Positions 46,645 through 57,732 of a stretch of 64,000 nucleotides of DNA are shown piece after piece (the first letter of the stretch is position 1; each line of letters begins with the position of its first letter). A program made the position numbers and the translations under genes. The stretch is from Escallonia rubra. Its lineage: Eukaryota > Streptophyta > Magnoliopsida > Escalloniales > Escalloniaceae. The stretch covers positions 1 to 64,000 of the forward strand of contig JAVXUO010002042.1 of NCBI GenBank assembly GCA_033065855.1, read 5' to 3'. The notes below the pieces were generated by a model, which ran no database searches, had not been told where the DNA came from, and saw nothing but the letters and a program-made list of their open reading frames with translations.

Positions 46645-48153
46645 TGTAAGACCCCAAATAATATATAATTAATTATTTTAATTCTTGGTCTACTTTTGAA
46701 GTTTTAATAATATTTTAGAATTCCTTTTGAATAAGTAACATAACTTTAGGGGCCTATAGAGTAATTTACCAAGTTTAGAGAAATAAAAAGACTAGTTAGT
46801 TTGTGTTTTATCGTTAAATTAAGTCTGATCTTTTAGAGAGAGGAAAAGAAAGAGAAAACTAGGGTTTTGGAGGATTGCAATCTTCTGTGCACAATTGGTA
46901 AGATTCTTGAACCCACTTTTGATTATAAGGATAAATTAGATGATATTAGAATTGTGGTTGTTAAGACTTTAACGTAAGTGGGTTAATTATAATATCTAGG
47001 TTTTGAGGTTTTCGGAAGCGATCGCAATTTGGTGAAGACTATTATATAAATTTGAGGTAAGGGTTTCATACATACATCTACTTCTCTTCATCGATAAAAG
47101 TGTCATATTTTGTAGTAATTGTTTGGGTTGAAATTTCAGTTGCGATTGGTGGTTAGCTACGCAATTCCTTGGATTACGTACAAAGTAAATTGTCGGACGT
47201 GTTGTTGTTCTTTGACGTTTTCTTCTTTTATTTACTCATAACTACCTCAAATCAACTCGGATTGAAACTATTCAATTTCTGTTGAACTCTGATTTTTGTC
47301 CTCTTCGATTTAAGTCTAATATTGAATATATTTTGAAGTCGTTAAGATATTGTTTCTGAAATTCAAAGTTTTGATTCTTTGTCGCTAATACTTGTTTGAG
47401 ATACTTTGATGTCCATTGGACCTCTTTGAATTGAACTAATGTTAGAACCTTCACGTGCTTAGGTTAACGTGATGCCATGACATGATATGGCAATTGCTAC
47501 CGGTATGCAAACTTTGAACTTAGAACCTTCACGTACTTAGGTTAACGTGCTTTACAGTCACGTATTACGTGATTGTATCGTATTCGATTATTAGTTCAAT
47601 TATTCGAATGTGTTCCTTTAACTTTGACTTTGATTTGATATTTGATGGATTGGAATGTCCCGAAGTGAGATTATTGGTCGTGCTGAGATTCTCAATCGTC
47701 TTTGCACTTTGTTGTCATATGTTTTGTTGGACTCAGCTATATATTATTGGATACCTGCGTTGTACTCTGTGGGTGTGTGCGTGTGATCTTTGCTGGGCTT
47801 TGTGCTCACCCCCCTTTCTCTCCCCATTTCAGGTAGTTAAGCTGAGACGGCTTAGAAGAGTTAGCAGCATTATGCTTAAGCTTAGAGTGAACTTTAAATG
47901 ATAATTTTCTTAGTAGCTTTGAAATAAGAACCATGTAATAGTTTTTGATTTAGTGACTTTTGGTACCCCAATGTTTGGGAAGTGACTATTGTTATTAGAT
48001 TTCCGCTGCATTTATTAGACTTTGATACATTTAGAGCTCTGATTATCTTTTTGAGGTTATGTTCTTGTTAAATACTTGGGTATTATATTTCTGGTAAGCA
48101 GGGATATTTTGAAATAGTCTGTGTAGATCCGCCTCCGGGTCGGGGGCGTGACA
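46645..48153 (+). mobile_element. Solo LTR, probably Ty3/gypsy type, with 5-bp target duplication
   Basis: Starts TGTAAGACCCC and ends GGGTCGGGGGCGTGACA, TG...CA as in LTRs, and is flanked by GTATT on both sides (46640-46644 and 48154-48158). Length 1509 bp. No internal region remains, so it is a fossil left by recombination between two LTRs. The terminal sequences are of the kind seen in plant gypsy LTRs, but the family is not proved. Confidence 0.85.
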
Positions 48154-48158
48154 GTATT

Positions 48159-49273
48159 TGAACCCTGTTTTTTTATATCATTTCATTTGGCACTAATATG
48201 AATTCTTTACCCGCAAATATGGGTCAAAGAGTGAAAAAAAAAGAGCGTTGAAACTCAAAAATACTATCATTTTGGCAATATAAGAGATGAAAAACAAAAA
48301 TGAAATAGAGCCTAAAGAAAAACTAATCAGTTGATTGTAAAGGTTCTCAATTTTTGTATTTTATCTGCAAGATGTCAATTTTAATGCATTTTACATAATA
48401 ATTTGAGAGGATTAAAGAACCATTGATGGATTAATTGAAGTGAATGATTCTATCCTAGGACTAGGAGCTCTTAATGTTTTAACGAAATTGTACCATGCAT
48501 TACCACGGTCCTAACAAGTCCGAACAATTTCTCGGTAATGCTTTCAATATGCGATGTGCATATAAATTTAATCAGTTAAACATAGACAAAAACACATTTC
48601 ATAAAACGGTCAAAACAGCACATGCAATAAAGTAAGTGTCAAGAAGAAAGATATAAGGTAACTATAGTACATGTATGGATTTGTTAGATTATATTAAAAC
48701 GAAAGATTGCGTGACATTAAATTCAGACCCTTCTTTGCCGAACTCTCTACCTTCCAAGTAATGGTCTTTCAAGTCAAAAAAATTTGCATATCACCGCTAA
48801 GCCAACACCCTTTTGTTACTAAAATAGACAATGCATTTGACCTATCTTAATATTAATATATGCAAACATACTTTATAGGAGATACACAAAAATTTAAGAG
48901 GATAGAAAAGATTACAAAAATAGCATATTGTTGGTGAAATCTTTTGTAACTTTTTTTTAATAATAGTTCTAGATGATAGAATGATAGAACCGAAGTTTGA
49001 GCTAACATGATCTCTCTATGTGTTTAAACAGATTTGATGAATATGATTGTTCTTATTCATGGCAGTGGGCTAATTTCTTTGAGAAACTTATATACTTGAT
49101 TGATTGCAACTATTATGTTTAAGATGTATACATGTATTAGCTTATATATTATCTTTGAAAATATTATCTATTATTTGTCATTTGGAATTAGAACGAATTC
49201 TACTATGCTAAAGTATATATTGCAATGAAATCAAATTGCATCATGACCTGTGCATTTGCATAGGTCCATTAGC
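48159..49273. other. AT-rich intergenic DNA, nothing recognised
   Basis: No gene or element boundary was recognised here. Confidence 0.55.
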
Positions 49274-49660
49274 TAGTGGTAGTAAAGGTGGTGTGGCGGT
49301 AGGTAATGAAGTAAGTACCGGTGGGTTCATTAGGTGTAGAGATTCAGGAATGATTAAGAGAGGTAAGTAATTGTTTTTAATTCATAATAATTCGAATCTC
49401 ATGAAATCCGACTTTTTTTTTCATTGAATTTCACTCTATAGAAACATATCCAGTCAATTCCCATGAAATTCAATTTCAATTCTTTTTTTTTTTTTAATGT
49501 TTAGAAACAAAATGAAATTTCATCAATTTTGTGGTTCCAAATACATTGTAAATGAAAAAACAAGTAGAAACATACTCCCTCCGTCCCATAATAATTGATC
49601 ACATTTAACTTGCACGCATATGAATGAATTTAATCATGTATTTTAAGTTTTCAGTTTTGC

Positions 49661-49696
<36 letters not shown>

Positions 49697-50035
49697 GGGA
49701 GGAGAGGAAGGAGAAGAAAGTGGGTCAGGAGAGAGAAAATAGGTTGTGAAGGATTAAATATAGAGAGAGAAATAAAATAAATAAGTGTAAAAAAAGTAAA
49801 TATGGAAAAACACCTAAAAAGTCTTTCTTGATTTGGAAAGATCATTTTTTTGGGACAGCCCAAAAAGAAAATATGATCAATTTTGTTGGGACGGAGGGAG
49901 TATATTATGTAGTGACGATGTACAATACCAACAACAATTCATACGAAAATCCTCAACTTAAAGTCCTCCAAGGTAGGATCCTTGGAGGACTAAATGTTTC
50001 AAACCGATCCAAACTGCTTAAATCGATCAATTTTT
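49274..50035 (+). repeat. Duplicated block, copy 1 (partner at 51845-52510)
   Basis: Shares TAGTGGTAGTAAAGGTGGTG, TGGGTTCATTAGGTGTA, a Stowaway MITE at the same place, and CGATCCAAACTGCTTAAATC with 51845-52510 in direct orientation. The LTR-derived repeat lies between the copies. Confidence 0.82.
49575..49900. mobile_element. Stowaway-type MITE (Tc1/mariner)
   Basis: Terminal inverted repeats CTCCCTCCGTCCC and GGGACGGAGGGAG, flanked by TA on both sides (49573-49574 and 49901-49902). 326 bp, non-coding, with an internal GA microsatellite. Depends on a mariner-type transposase from elsewhere. Confidence 0.93.
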
Positions 50036-51691
50036 AGGTTAATTCAAAATATTTTGGGTTGAGGTTCTTAGCTTACCTTAACATCAAACCGTTGCAAGGG
50101 ATTTTTATCAGAAACCCAATTCATCAGATTGATCTCGTATATTTTTATTCTGATTTGTTATCGAATATTATTGAACTCTGTTTATGTTTTGATATGAGAA
50201 TACATTATTTGCCTTTGAAACGCTATTTTGAGCCTTCAGCAATTTTTGAAACTCTTGTTGATGCTCATCTGCCATTGTATGTTCAAGTATCGATTTGCAT
50301 GTTGAAATACGTATGTTATTCTTCTGAATATTGACATGAGAGTTTGTATTGATGTTTACTGGAGGGAGTTGATGTGTATTGGTGTGTTTACTGTGTGGGA
50401 CGCATGCTAGTACCTTGATGAACTAGTTAGTTTACATATGCATATGTAGTCTGTATCTATTTTTGCACTGCTTGTGTGGCTTTGCTCATCTATTAGTTAT
50501 CATTTGCTCATGTCAATATCATATGAATCTATTGCATCTGAATATGTTTGCTCTGTATCAGAAAATGATAATTTGATATCTGATTGAAGGGTTGAGTTGA
50601 AACTCTTCCCCATATTGTCATCGAACTATCTGTATTCATTATGAAGTTGCTCAGATATTTATCATCGAATTAAATATGTAATTCGTTTCGTAATTCTTTT
50701 GCTTGGTTTTGGAGCTACCTTACTGAGCTCACCCTCATTCGTTCCCTTTCTGCAGGTAATAATGTTCACCCGTAGATTTCTTGGGGATGGGTTAGAGCCT
50801 AAGTGAGAAATTGAAATATCTGTTATTATTTTGATTAATAGAACCCCTGTGTGGGCAAACTTTGTTTAGATCATTTATGTTGAGAACTTTATCAATCTTT
50901 TACTTGTAACTATATATATATATTTGGCATTCCAACCCTTTTTAGTGGAAGGAGTCACGGGGGGGCTGTTCCAGCGCGAAAATGCATGGGTTTGAATGGT
51001 GGAGCCCCTTTCACCATGGGCTTTAACGCATCATTTTCCAAGAAAAAAACTTCGAATTGGGAGGCCAACTGAATCGTCTTAATGAGGGCCGCGCTGGAAA
51101 CTACCAAGCTGGAGTACTGTAGGGGCAGGAGGATGCTTCATCATCTCGAGGGCATACGAAAACCAATGGACTGAATGCGGGAGTGAAAAGCTTCTTTAAT
51201 AGAATGAGGATGTCCCCGGTTTTCTCAGCTTGTCTTGCTTTTCTATGATCAGGAACCCGCCTTACCCCTGGAAGAGAATGATTAGAGTCAAGCAAGTCCA
51301 TCCATCCAGTCTATTCTTTGGGGTGGCCGGTAATTGTCAGCCCTAAGGTCTCACCTCTTGCTTACGCAGAAGTCGCAACAGTATTCGTACCAGCATATTA
51401 GTGTCCCTTTGTTTAAAGAATATGTCCCCAAGTGAGTGGAATAAAAGCTCGGCATATTCCCATGGGTTACGCAGTTCTTGCTTCCTCCTTTGCTGCTTTG
51501 CTACCTTGCTGCGCACCGGGCCATTCTAACCAGTAAACTCCCTTTCGGGACCCACCATTTTGAAATTTTTTGCACCAAGAAGAGTGTCACTGCTTACGGG
51601 GCGTCAATGAAAGCTTTCCCAAAGCCTCCGTCTGAAGCCTCACTAGTAATAGTTGATGGAGCGGATATGTATGTATGTGTGTGTGTGTGTG

Positions 51692-51732
<41 letters not shown>

Positions 51733-51840
51733 GGTTATTTGAATTGAGGTTTTATATCATTAAGTGATCGATCGAGCTAGTGAGTGTTTTAACGCTCCGG
51801 AAGCTCGGGGTGTTAGTGCTCCGAATTTTGGATCGTTACA
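50036..51840 (+). repeat. LTR-derived repeat, same family as 19479-20519, carrying an insert
   Basis: Begins GTTAATTCAAAATATTTTGG and ends GGATCGTTACA, following the copy at 19479-20519 with moderate divergence. A foreign stretch (about 50935-51680) interrupts it. No coding region. A fossil. Confidence 0.55.
50935..51680. other. Foreign insert, possibly organellar (mitochondrial) DNA
   Basis: Absent from the sister repeat at 19479-20519. Base composition is clearly richer in GC than both flanks, without plant transposon termini. The texture (for example AAGCTTTTCACTCCCGCATT read on the minus strand, GCGCACCGGGCCATTC) reminds me of plant mitochondrial spacer DNA. Organelle origin is a guess from composition; no gene was identified in it. 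It is bordered by TA and GT/GA microsatellites. Confidence 0.4.
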
Positions 51841-51844
51841 ACGG

Positions 51845-52510
51845 TAGTGGTAGTAAAGGTGGTGTGGCATTAGCGGTAATAAAGACAATAATGTTGGGTT
51901 CATTAGGTGTAAAGATTCAGGAAAGGTCAAGAGAGGTAAATAATTGTTTTTAATTCATGATAATTCGAATCCTATGAAATCCGACCATTTTTTCATTGGA
52001 TTTCACTCTATAAAAACAAATCCAGTCAATTTCCATGAAATCTAAATCCACATCTTTTTTTTTAATGTTCCGAACAACAAAAATTGAGTATTTAAAATGA
52101 AATTTTATCAATTTTGTGATTCCAAATACATTGTAAATGAAAAAAAAAGGTAGGAACATACTCCCTCCGCCCCACAATAATTTATAACAAAATGGGAGGA
52201 GGGGGAAGAAAGTGGGTCGGAAGAGAGAAAATGGGTTGGTGGAGAATTAAATGTGAAAATATAAATAAAATAAAATAAGTATAAAAAGGGTAAATATGGA
52301 AAAGCACCTGGAGAATCTTTCTTGATTTTGAAAGTGATCAATTTTTTTTGGAACAGCCCAAAAAGAAAATTTGATCAATTTTTTTTTGGGACGGAGGGAG
52401 TACTATATAGTGATGATTTGCAACACTAACAACGGTTCAAACCGAAATCCTCAACATAAAGTCCTTCGAGGCAAGAATGAGCACTAAATGGTTCAAACCG
52501 ATCCAAAATG
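51845..52510 (+). repeat. Duplicated block, copy 2 (partner at 49274-50035)
   Basis: Direct repeat of the block at 49274-50035, somewhat diverged, with its own shorter Stowaway MITE. The shared part stops near 52510 after CGATCCAAAATGCTTAAATC. Confidence 0.82.
52161..52400. mobile_element. Stowaway-type MITE, shorter relative of 49575-49900
   Basis: Starts CTCCCTCCGCCCC and ends GGGACGGAGGGAG with TA on both sides (52159-52160, 52401-52402). 240 bp, non-coding, at the equivalent place in the second duplicated block. Confidence 0.92.
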
Positions 52511-53299
52511 CTTAAATCGATCAAACCGAACCCATCTAACTGAATTGTCAAAAAAACTTAACGGTTTGATTTCACATTGATGCCAAGGAAGTGGGTTTGT
52601 AGTCGACGTGGAAGTGCCACAAGGAATGCAGTCCCAGTTATATGTCAAGTATGCTGATGTTGGACACAGTAAGAATGGAGCAAGGGCAAAGACCAAGGGT
52701 TACCCAGACAAAGCCTGAGGATGGCAGTGCTGCAAGGACGATGGCGTGGGTGAATACACGACGACAGTCACAGTCTGATGCTTAGGTCCAGCGTCAAGGT
52801 CATGTATATTTCTCTCTCTAGAAGTCTAAAGTGAAAATGAGTTTTGAACATGTTGAAGTTCTCTAAAATGAATTCTAACAACCCCTATTTATAGAGGTTG
52901 AGATGATTATGTCATCAACCGACACATGGTGCTCTCCGAAAGTGACACGTCACTGATGGGGTGCACAGGTGTCGATCCTCTATGAACTGTCGGACCGCAT
53001 ATTCAATGGGCCTGCCCCGCACAATATCGCTTTGTCTGTCTGGAAAGGCTGGCCCACACAGTGCCAATGTAGCCATAGAGCACCCTCGATCTAGCCACCA
53101 GTCTAAAGCCCTTGTAATGTCCCACAGGGCATCGAGAGACACCGAGGACCTGGGGGGAGGGGGGGAAGACCCGACGCCCAACTGCCAGGCGGACTAATTG
53201 CGATGCACTCCATATACCTCATCATGTCTTGGAGTTACCCCGGGGGTCATAGTCTCTAGGGGTGCCAATGAAACCCCTTAGCGTCGGAGCACATAGGCT
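52511..53299 (-). other. Non-coding stretch with minus-strand promoter-like TATA box
   Basis: On the minus strand CCTCTATAAATAGGGGTTG (TATA core 52885-52894) is followed by leader-like DNA, an arrangement seen in LTR U3-R junctions. Together with the tandem repeats to its right it could be an LTR in reverse orientation, but no matching ends were found. Small frames here lack support. Confidence 0.4.
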
Positions 53300-53925
53300 A
53301 GTCACTCAGACACCCTGGCGGAGATAGTATCCTGAAGGAATCGCCTATCCCCGGGGTAAGTCCTTGTGCCGAAGCACTCAGCGTGCCATGGTAGTTTCCC
53401 AGAAGAGTTGCCTACCCGAAGGGCCGAGGTTGCATCCCCGAGGAGCCGTATACCTGGCAGAAGGGGAGTTTTCATGCCAGAGCACATGGAGCCCCCTGGC
53501 GGAGATAGTTTCTTAGAGAGCGACCATGTCCCCGTGAGTGAGTCCTTGTGCCAGAGCGTACCAAGGTAATGTCCCAGAGGAGTCACCTACCCGACGGGCT
53601 GAGTAAGCATCTCGACGGATCTGTCTACCTGGCGGAAAGAGAGTTTTCATGCCGGAACACTTAGAGCTCCCTGGCAGAGATAGTGTCCCGGAGGAGTCGC
53701 CTACCCCCGCAAGATGAATCATTGTTCCGCAGCACTTAGAGCGCGCCAAGGTAGTGTCCCGGAGGAGTCGTCTACCCGAAAGGCCGAGGTGGCATCCCAG
53801 AGGAGCCATCTACCTGGGGTAAGGGGAGTCTTCGTGCCGAAGCACTTGGAGCTCCCTAGTGGAGATAGTGTCACGGAAGAGCCGCCTATCCCCGCATATG
53901 TTGTACACTCTGGGGAGTGGGTCAA
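53300..53925. repeat. GC-rich tandem repeat, period about 179 bp, about 3.5 copies
   Basis: CCTTGTGCCGAAGCACT-like phrases recur at about 53362, 53542 and 53720, with GATAGTGTCCCGGAGGAGTC and GAGCTCCCTGGCGGAG between. Each unit also contains two related half-units. Frames on both strands follow the repeat and are not genes. Confidence 0.85.
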
Positions 53926-54489
53926 AGCATGTTCCACGACCAAGGTAAGGTGCACATGGTATGGTGAAAGGATGGACCAACACGGGGGCGTGGTAGTGTG
54001 ACAGAGAGTCGGGGGCACAACTGTATTAACAGCGTGGCGTGTGAGGGCGGCAGAGTGTGTGCGGTACCAGCAACATGGTAGTATGACAGAGAGCCAGGAA
54101 GCACGACTAGATTAGCGGCGCAGTGCATGAGCACGACGTAGTGTGTACAGTGCTGGGGGCACATGGCATGGAAATGGTGCACGAGGGCGGCGACGTCTGT
54201 CGTAGAAGTGAGCGTCGTGTCGAGGTCATGTGACACAAGAATGGTGTATGGCGTTGTGACGGGTGTCACGGAGATGGCACTTGAGCGCAGGCAACGGGGT
54301 TGCAGAGTGGGCGTGCGAGCACGAGCGATGGGCATCGCAGAGTCAGCAGGCGGACGCGGGCGACGGGGGTTGTAGAGTCGGCATGCGGGCACGGGCGACG
54401 AGTGTTGTGGAGTCGGGCATCATGTCGAGGGTACGTGCCGCGAAGACAACACTCGAGTGCGGCGACTGGTGTTGTAGAGACATGAGTCA
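53926..54489. other. GC-rich non-coding DNA with short irregular repeats
   Basis: Phrases such as GCGGGCACGGGCGACG and GTTGTAGAGTCGG recur in about 54290-54420. The stretch looks like a continuation of the adjacent repeat block; no gene can be supported. Confidence 0.55.
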
Positions 54490-54670
54490 TAGAGCACGAA
54501 GCTCCTAAGGGGAGGAAAGAATAAATGGTGAGGCAAGTGAGCCCCCAAGGGGTGAGGGAATGAGTCCCCAATGGCTGAAGAGAGGAGTCCCCAAGGGGTG
54601 AAGTAAGAAAGCCCCAAGGGGTAAGGAAATGAGTCCCTAAGGGGTGAAGGAAGAAAGTAGGCCGACCCCC
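54490..54670. repeat. Short tandem repeat of GAGTCCCCAAGGGGTGA units, about six copies
   Basis: CCCCAAGGGG-type palindromic cores recur about every 30 bases, separated by GTAAGGAAATGAGT-like spacers. Non-coding. Confidence 0.85.
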
Positions 54671-55038
54671 TTAAGGTTGGGGAGGCTGACTTTGGACACT
54701 TAGTGATTTTATCAAAATGATAGTTGCATGCATGTGACTTGAGCGTGCATGTTGGTTTGACCGGCTTGTGAGTGTTGAACATTGACCCGTGAAAAGTTGA
54801 GGTGTCGTGAGAGAGGGACCTAAGGGAGGTCTAAAAGTGTGTAGCCATGATTGGATAGCAACATAAGCCCCCTGCATGTGGTATGCACGGAGGGGAAACC
54901 CGAGTGTGTAGTGCATGCATAATCGCAAGTTCATACTTGGAAGAATTTGTTTTATGTTTTTTGGTTGGAGAGTCGATGGCGTCGTCACACAACGATGAGA
55001 AAGATGAGTAGGTGGCTCGAGCCACCTCGTGCACCACC

Positions 55039-56695
55039 CAGTGTTATTAAAGGCGCAGGCACACCTAAGGCGCAAAAGGTCCCTGGAGCCTAGGCGCAAG
55101 TGCGCGCCTTTTCGAAGCGAGGCACAAAATTAAAATAAATAATAAAAAAATGAATAATAATGCATTAAAATAATAAAAATACGTAAAAAAAAAATTAAGA
55201 ACATTGCAATTAACAAACTTCCAAACACTAGAAAAAGTTTCAAATTCCATAACATTATAATGTAAGAAACTTCTAACATTATAAAAGTCTAAAAACCACT
55301 GAAAAATAGCAAATTACTAAATTCTAAGTGAACAGAACACCACCATCCTCATCATCGCTTAGGGTAAAGACAACAACGCTTTCTTCAAAGGGAATCATAA
55401 GCTCCAAGTTTGGTAGAGATTCCTCCTCAACTTCATCCTCTTCGTTTGCCAGGTGAACTGAAGGAGTAGATCTACTTGACGTGGCAGCCCTATCTGATGA
55501 CGGCCTTACACTTCTTGCTATTGACCTTGAATGGTAGTTCGGCTCCATGCCACCAAAAGGGTCACCTTCAAACACGTTGTCACCATCTTCGTCTGCATCT
55601 TTATCAGGCCTCTCAAGCAACCCCTCATTACTTTCATCGATATTATCCAATAAAATAGGATCAATCGTGTCACGTGAATTGTATCGTCGCTTTCACGCTC
55701 TATTGTATTTCACAAACACCAAATCATTCAAGCAACTTTGTTCAAGCCTATTCTTTTTCTTGCTATGAAGATGTAAAGTACAATATACAAATTGATTAAT
55801 AGTCATTGCCTCTGAAATAAATATGAATTTTAGCGTAAAACCATACAGTTGCAATTCAAGCTGATATGGAAACAGTAATCCCTTTCTACATGCTAATGAC
55901 CTTGCTGGTTGTATCAACCATGCAATTCATATACGATTTACTGTCTATTTCCTTCTTCAATCTTAAACCAGCAAAAATTATGATGTGCTAGTTGTGAGAA
56001 AATCTATCCACAAATGTAGTATATAAAGTATAAACACAGCACAAATGCACAATTAATAATTTTCCCCACAACACTATAAATCGTCTTTCTCTAATCTATG
56101 TTCAACACTTCAAGTAGTTACAGTACTATTGTGACTACTGTCACAGTCGGGATCAAGGGAGGGAGTGATTGTGAGTGACAGATTGACGGAGTGAGGGAGG
56201 GGGGGAAGGAGGGAGAGAGAGAGAGACCAACAAGGTAGAGGCATGGTCTGCCGTCCGTGTGGAGAAATGGAGCATTAGAGCAGAGCGGCAGTGACGACGA
56301 CTGGAGAAGCGGCAGAGAGGAGGAGCGGCCGACGGCGACACGACATGTGCTGACGGTGACCGAATGAAGGGATGGACGGGCGGCGAGGAGTGAGAGTAAT
56401 ACTAAGAGTTGTGAAAGTGATTTGGGATTTTGGGGATTTTGGAGTTAGGGCTAATTAGTAAAGCTAAAAAGGAAAAAAATCAAAAATCAAAATGGATGGC
56501 CCATAAAACAAGATGATAGAACATCCAACGGCCAATATTCATGCGCCTACATTCGCGCCTCCACCGCCACTACGTGCCTTGCGCCTGGGCGCACGAGGCG
56601 CGTGCCTTATTGAAGGCACTGCGCCTAGGCTTACCCAAGGCGCATATGGTGAGCCTTAGTGCGCCTTGCGCCTATGCGCGCTTTTAATAACACTG
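55039..56695 (-). mobile_element. hAT element with 8-bp target duplication
   Basis: Left end CAGTGTTATTAAAGGCGC and right end CGCTTTTAATAACACTG are inverted repeats. GCACCACC flanks both sides (55031-55038 and 56696-56703), an 8-bp duplication typical of hAT. Subterminal zones are rich in GCGCC/GGCGC motifs (AAGGCGCA, TGCGCCTAGGC). Inside, the minus strand keeps the tail of a hAT transposase; the rest of that gene is gone, so it cannot move by itself. Confidence 0.92.
55324..55900 (-). pseudogene. C-terminal remnant of a hAT transposase
   Basis: On the minus strand the frames read HSKKKNRLEQSCLNDLVFVK, then YNSRDTIDPILLDNIDESNE, then a long acidic, Ser-rich tail to the stop at 55324 (last 108 codons open). 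This matches the end of plant BED-type hAT transposases just after the dimerisation domain. A TGA interrupts the frame near 55690, ahead of RRYNSRD, and the BED finger, catalytic core and most of the dimerisation domain are missing. It lies inside a hAT element with intact ends, so it is that element's own decayed gene. Family call rests on my recognition of the HSKKRNRLEQ and DNIDES motifs. Confidence 0.7.
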
Positions 56696-56703
56696 GCACC
56701 ACC

Positions 56704-57732
56704 TACTGAAGCCTAGGGATTCTTTGAGCGTCGTCAAGCATTGCATTGACACGCGACGAAGGGCGGCGCAAGGGTGCAGTCGGCGTCGCGACGCGGGTGC
56801 ACAGCAACGGGTGCTGAACAATGAATGGAAAGAGTATGTGGTTCAAGCTATCTTACGCACCACCTACTAAGTATGTGGACGTCGTGGGGTGTTAGGAGAG
56901 AGGAGCATGACGACGGGCACAGGGGCACGATGATGGGTGAATGGATGCGGTAGTGCAAATTTGGTCTAAGTTGCAAAATAATTCTAAGTGTAGAAGAGTG
57001 ACGAAATGGGTAAGAGAGTGAACAAGTGTTATCCCAAAGCACATGAAATTTTTTAGTTGTGGTAAAATTGTTATGTTAGTTCTTGGTTTTGGTTGGATAG
57101 AAAAAAATTTAAGTGTTTTGTAGTGAAAGAGGGCGAGTATAATGGAATGAGGGAGAAAGAGAGGATGTTGGGTATGAGGTTGTGTTGTATGTATAAAACT
57201 AAATAAAGAAAATAGGTAGTGTTGCGATTGTGGAGGAAAGGAGGTAAAGAGGTAAAGAGGTTGATGAGAGAATGAACTATGAATTTTCGCTGGTGGGGAG
57301 GAGAATTAATGAGGGAGGGAGAAGAAGAGAAAGAGGGAGATGGGTGAGATCGGCCTTGGGGGCGTTGGGGTCGGCCTAGGGTGAGTGAAGAAGGTTTGCC
57401 TTAGGCAAGGCATGGGAGTTGGCCTTGGGTGAGGGGAGTGTAAGAGAAATGGGTTTTTAATAAATGTAAGAGAGAAATGGGAAGAGGGAGAGAGAGTGGC
57501 GTAGGTGTGGGTGTGGGAAAATATGGGAGAGTTGTGATTGGAGGGGGGAAATGAGTGAGGTGAAAGTTAGGAATTAAATGAGAGAAAGTGTGTGCATGAA
57601 GTGGGAAAAGGAGGGAGGGCGTCTCGGGTAGAGAGGGAAGAGAAAGAAGAGTATTGGGTGATATGAGAGGGATAGTGAATGAAAGAGAGAGAAAAAGTGA
57701 AAGGTTAGAAGTGATTGGAGAGAGAAATAGAT
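56704..57732. other. Intergenic DNA, purine-rich on the plus strand
   Basis: Long GA-rich, C-poor tracts (about 57110-57720) with phrases GGAGGGAG and GAGAGAAA. Frames on the minus strand come from the low complexity. No gene supported. Confidence 0.55.

Noticed and set aside
50059-50334. 91-codon open frame as a gene
   Set aside because: The sister repeat at 19479-20519 does not keep it open, and it lies in an LTR-derived repeat.
53302-54571. Overlapping open frames of 60-156 codons in the GC-rich block
   Set aside because: They occur in most frames on both strands of tandem repeats and have no recognisable domain.
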